From Cucumis sativus (lineage: Eukaryota; Streptophyta; Magnoliopsida; Cucurbitales; Cucurbitaceae): a DNA stretch of 64,000 nucleotides. Position numbers and translations under genes: made by a program. The notes below the pieces were generated by a model, which was not told where the DNA came from, searched no databases, and saw nothing but the letters and a program-made list of their open reading frames with translations. Shown here one piece after another: positions 60,978-64,000 of this stretch. How positions within the stretch are numbered: position 1 is the stretch's first letter; each line of letters begins with the position of its first letter. Location of the stretch: contig NC_026661.2 of assembly GCF_000004075.3 (NCBI RefSeq), forward strand, positions 5,168,058-5,232,057. Direction: 5' to 3'.

Positions 60978-62664
60978 ATGGCCATACCCTCTCCTTTTGC
61001 CTTACTATTATTTCTCTCTTACCTCTTTCTCTTCACTTTCTTCTCCACCGCCACCCCCTTCCTACACCCATCATCCTCTCCGCCTCATATTGATAGTCCT
61101 GAAGTTAAACATACCGACACTTTCTTTTTCTACTTTTGGCATTCTCCTCCACCTCCCCAATCTTCACCTCCACCTCCACTTCCTCCTCCCCCTCCACCTC
61201 CACTCCCTCCTTCCCCTCCACCTCCAATTCCTCCTCCTCCTCCGCCTCCACATCCTCCTCCTCCTCCACCTTTCTGTGCCACACCATCACCACCACCACC
61301 ACGTCCGCCACCTCCACCTCCACCTCCACCTCCACCTCCACCTCCACCTCATCCTCCTCCACCACCTCCCCCCCGGCGGTCTCGTCCGCCTCCCCCGCCG
61401 CCCCCATCGCGACTTAAAATTGCATTTAATACAATACAAAAATTCCTACCAAGAGTGGAGCTTGACCCGCAAAATAAATTAAAGACGTGGAAAGGGCCAG
61501 ATGTTTGCAAATACGAAGGGATTGGCTGTGATAAAGTTCCGGATTACAAAACCATAGCAGCGTCGGGAGTAAGCATCAACGGCTACGGATGGAGTGGTTC
61601 TAAGCTGACTCTAAATGGGTTCATCGACCAGTTGCCGGATATCGCTTACTTCCATGCAAACTCCAACAACTTCTCCGGCACCATCCCTGAACTCATCTCT
61701 GATCTCAGATTCTTCTACGAGCTTGACCTTAGCAACAACAAATTCTCCGGCGACTTTCCAAAGCAAGTTCTAGGCGCTACAAAACTCACGTTCTTGGATA
61801 TAAGGTTCAACACTTTCAGCGGTCCAGTGCCGGGGAAACTGTTTGATATGGACATTATCACGGCTATCTTCCTCAATGACAATAAGTTTAATAACTGCAT
61901 TCCGGCTAACCTCGGCAACACCCCTGCTAGGTAAAAATACTTCCACATTTCCAATTCCAATTCCAATTCATATCAAGTGTAATACAATTATTAGGAAAGA
62001 TAATATGCAGATTCATTTAATAATATTAACCAAGGAAATTAGTAATTATCTGTTTTCTTCCAAAAGGTACCTAACGTTCACAAGCAACGAGTTCACCGGC
62101 CCCATCCCAAAAAGCATAGGAATCGGAAAAACAAAGACGAACCTAATCGAAGTCCTGTTCTCCGACAACAAGCTCTCCGGCTGCTTACCGATGGAGATCG
62201 GTCTCTTAGAGAACACCATTCTCTTCGACGCAAGTAAAAACTCTCTCACCGGCCCAATCCCATTTTCCTTTTCTTGCTTAGCCAAAATGCAGGTTCTCAA
62301 TTTCGCGAACAACACCTTATACGGCGCCGTGCCGGAAGGTGTGTGCAAGTTACCAGACATCCAACAATTGACCCTCCGCAACAACTTCATCACCCAAGTC
62401 GGCCCCATCTGCCGGAGCTTGATCTCGAAGAAAGTTCTAGACGTTTCGGGAAACTGCATTTTGGGTCTGCCGGAACAGAAATCGGAAGAGGAATGTACTC
62501 ATTTCTTCACTCATGTTGAGCTGTGTCCTGATGAGAAGTCAATGAAGTACATTCCTTGTAAAGAGAATTGGTATTTGAATGAAGATCCCGCCGCCGTACT
62601 CCGTCGGCCGGCCAGAAAAGTGACGGAGTTGAGAACATACGCAGCTCTTTCTCCAGTACATTAA
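60978..62664 (+). CDS. Secreted proline-rich LRR protein (At4g06744-like), copy 2
   Basis: Two exons (60978-61930, 62067-62664), 516 aa. Same plan as copy 1 but with a much longer Pro-rich N-terminal part (about residues 55-145, nearly all Pro with SPPPP and HPPPP blocks). The LRR cap reads KTWKGPDVCKYEGIGCD; LRRs include FFYELDLSNNKFSGDFPKQV and NLIEVLFSDNKLSGCLPMEI. The Cys-containing C-cap and the tail ending AALSPVH follow. The intron sits at the same place and phase as in copy 1. Expected role: secreted, wall-associated LRR protein; SPPPP blocks are extensin-type glycosylation sites. The ATG at 60978 is in good context (aacATGg). An out-of-frame ATG at 60953 opens a frame that overlaps it, so leaky scanning may matter if the leader includes it. 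Exact function unknown. Confidence 0.9.
61142..61410 (+). repeat. Coding CCNCCN proline-repeat tract
   Basis: About 270 bases made almost only of CCT/CCA/CCC codons (CTCCTC and CACCTC words) encoding the Pro-rich segment of LRR copy 2. It leaves long open frames on both strands that are artefacts of composition. Confidence 0.9.
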
Positions 62665-64000
62665 ATTTCGCATTCAATGTGATGTTTACTTTTCTCTTCT
62701 TTCTGTGTGTTTATTACTTATCTATTTGGTCCACAAATTAATTATATAGTTCTTATATATTATTATTATTATTATTAAGATGCAATCAAAAATAAAGAGA
62801 TTTGAGGTTGAGATAATTGAGATTGGTAATTGTGAAAATGTATGTATGCATTAGTGATTTTTATTTGTATTGAAATCTAATCAATGTATAATGATAGTAA
62901 CACTCGAGTCTCACTTGGCTCCTACTTTTACCCATTTTACTTGCCTCTTCTTTTGATTTTTTCTAAAGGGTGCTGTAATGATGCATGGGCTGCATGAATC
63001 GAGCAAGAACATCTCGAGGTTTATAATACAAATATTAGTTTTGTCACGATATGTGTAGTTAGCCATTTCGAGCAAGAACTCTTTAAGACTATATTAATCA
63101 CTTGCTACAGTAAATTCATATTTTTCTCAATTTTGCTATCACCTTCTGTATATCTTCATGTGAAAACTGAGTAATAAAGTGTGGACATGCATCCACATGC
63201 ACTGCTTTGTAACAAGCATTCATAAAAGTTTGATAACTAACCAACTTTAACATCCCATGCCAACTATTTTTTTTCTATTAATACATGGGATGAAGTACTC
63301 TTTGATCAACTGAGGTGTGATTCAAGATTGAAACGATCCATACTAAAAACGTATGATTTCATGGAAATATTTCAAATTACAAGTGTTCTCAACTACACCA
63401 TTTATGTTGATACGACAAACACAAAATCTATATGAAAATATGAACATCATTTTCTAAGTAGCGATCAATTAATTCTCTTTTCTTTTAAAATTAGTATTGA
63501 CCAATTCACTAGTTTGTTGTGCTAATTTTAAGGATTAGGTAGCTGAACATCAATGTTTCTGTTTTAATTAATATCTTTAATAAATGATATATATCAATGA
63601 TGTTGATACATATACCAAATATAATGAATGTGGGAGTTGTAGGCAAAAGTAGCTAGTTAATTAGTTTGGTTGAAATAAATATGCCCTTCTCTTTGTGTCA
63701 TATGCTTCAATCTTATTATATAATTTATACATATATCGGTTAATGTCTTGTCCATACAACTATACTTGATGAAATCAAAATTAATGTGCAAAAAACCATG
63801 CCATGTTAATTAAATATGAAATGGACCGCAAACTATATGAGAAAATGGTTTCAAAATTGTTAGTATTTTTTCAAAGTTATAAATAGTTATAAACTATTTT
63901 GTAGAAAGGTTGGTTCACTATTTAAAAATTGACTAGAAAACGAAATTAGAATCTAGATATCATTACAACGTATCAATCAGTCTAAACTTTCATCAAATCT
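62665..64000. other. Intergenic region to the right edge
   Basis: 3' flank of LRR copy 2 with a (TAT)n run near 62757. No coding signal on either strand. Confidence 0.55.

Noticed and set aside
61105..61407. Glu/Val-rich minus-strand ORF and His/Leu- and Ser/Thr-rich plus-strand ORFs over the LRR-2 proline tract
   Set aside because: Artefacts of the CCNCCN repeat composition in other frames.

Overview
The window is AT-rich plant nuclear DNA from a eudicot. A cucurbit is my best guess, but only from the flavour of the proteins and repeats; nothing here proves the family. Genes are intron-containing with GT-AG junctions and are separated by long non-coding stretches rich in (AT)n, poly-T and purine/pyrimidine tracts. 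I find nine complete protein-coding genes plus the 5' end of a tenth. All exon junctions below were placed by hand and keep the reading frame.

Layout. 1-144 (-): first 48 codons of a secreted leucine-rich-repeat protein running off the left edge. 2044-8618 (+): tandem pair of secreted metal-dependent cyclase-family proteins (kynurenine formamidase-like) with identical six-exon structure. 11219-13234 (+): root-cap/LEA-related proline-rich cell-wall protein with two matching 8-Cys modules. 13235-26612: 13 kb without a convincing gene. 26613-28672 (-): D3-type cyclin (CYCD3), with two upstream ORFs in its leader. 28904-37255: second large non-coding stretch. 37256-39443 (-): small C2-domain protein with a Pro/Tyr-rich tail. 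41319-46645 (-): PTEN2-type phosphatase, 12 coding exons. 49929-52349 (-): RD21-type papain-like protease with C-terminal granulin domain. 56490-62664 (+): tandem pair of secreted proline-rich LRR proteins of the At4g06744-like/LRX-like kind.

The genes form no pathway or operon. The local themes are two tandem gene duplications and several secreted or wall-associated proteins. I found no new multi-gene system. The best leads are small: the overlapping uORF pair on the CYCD3 leader, very recent tandem duplications inside introns of the first cyclase gene, non-canonical residues in the PTEN2 P-loop and in the C2 calcium loop, and several decayed repeats. No tRNA, rRNA or CRISPR array was seen.
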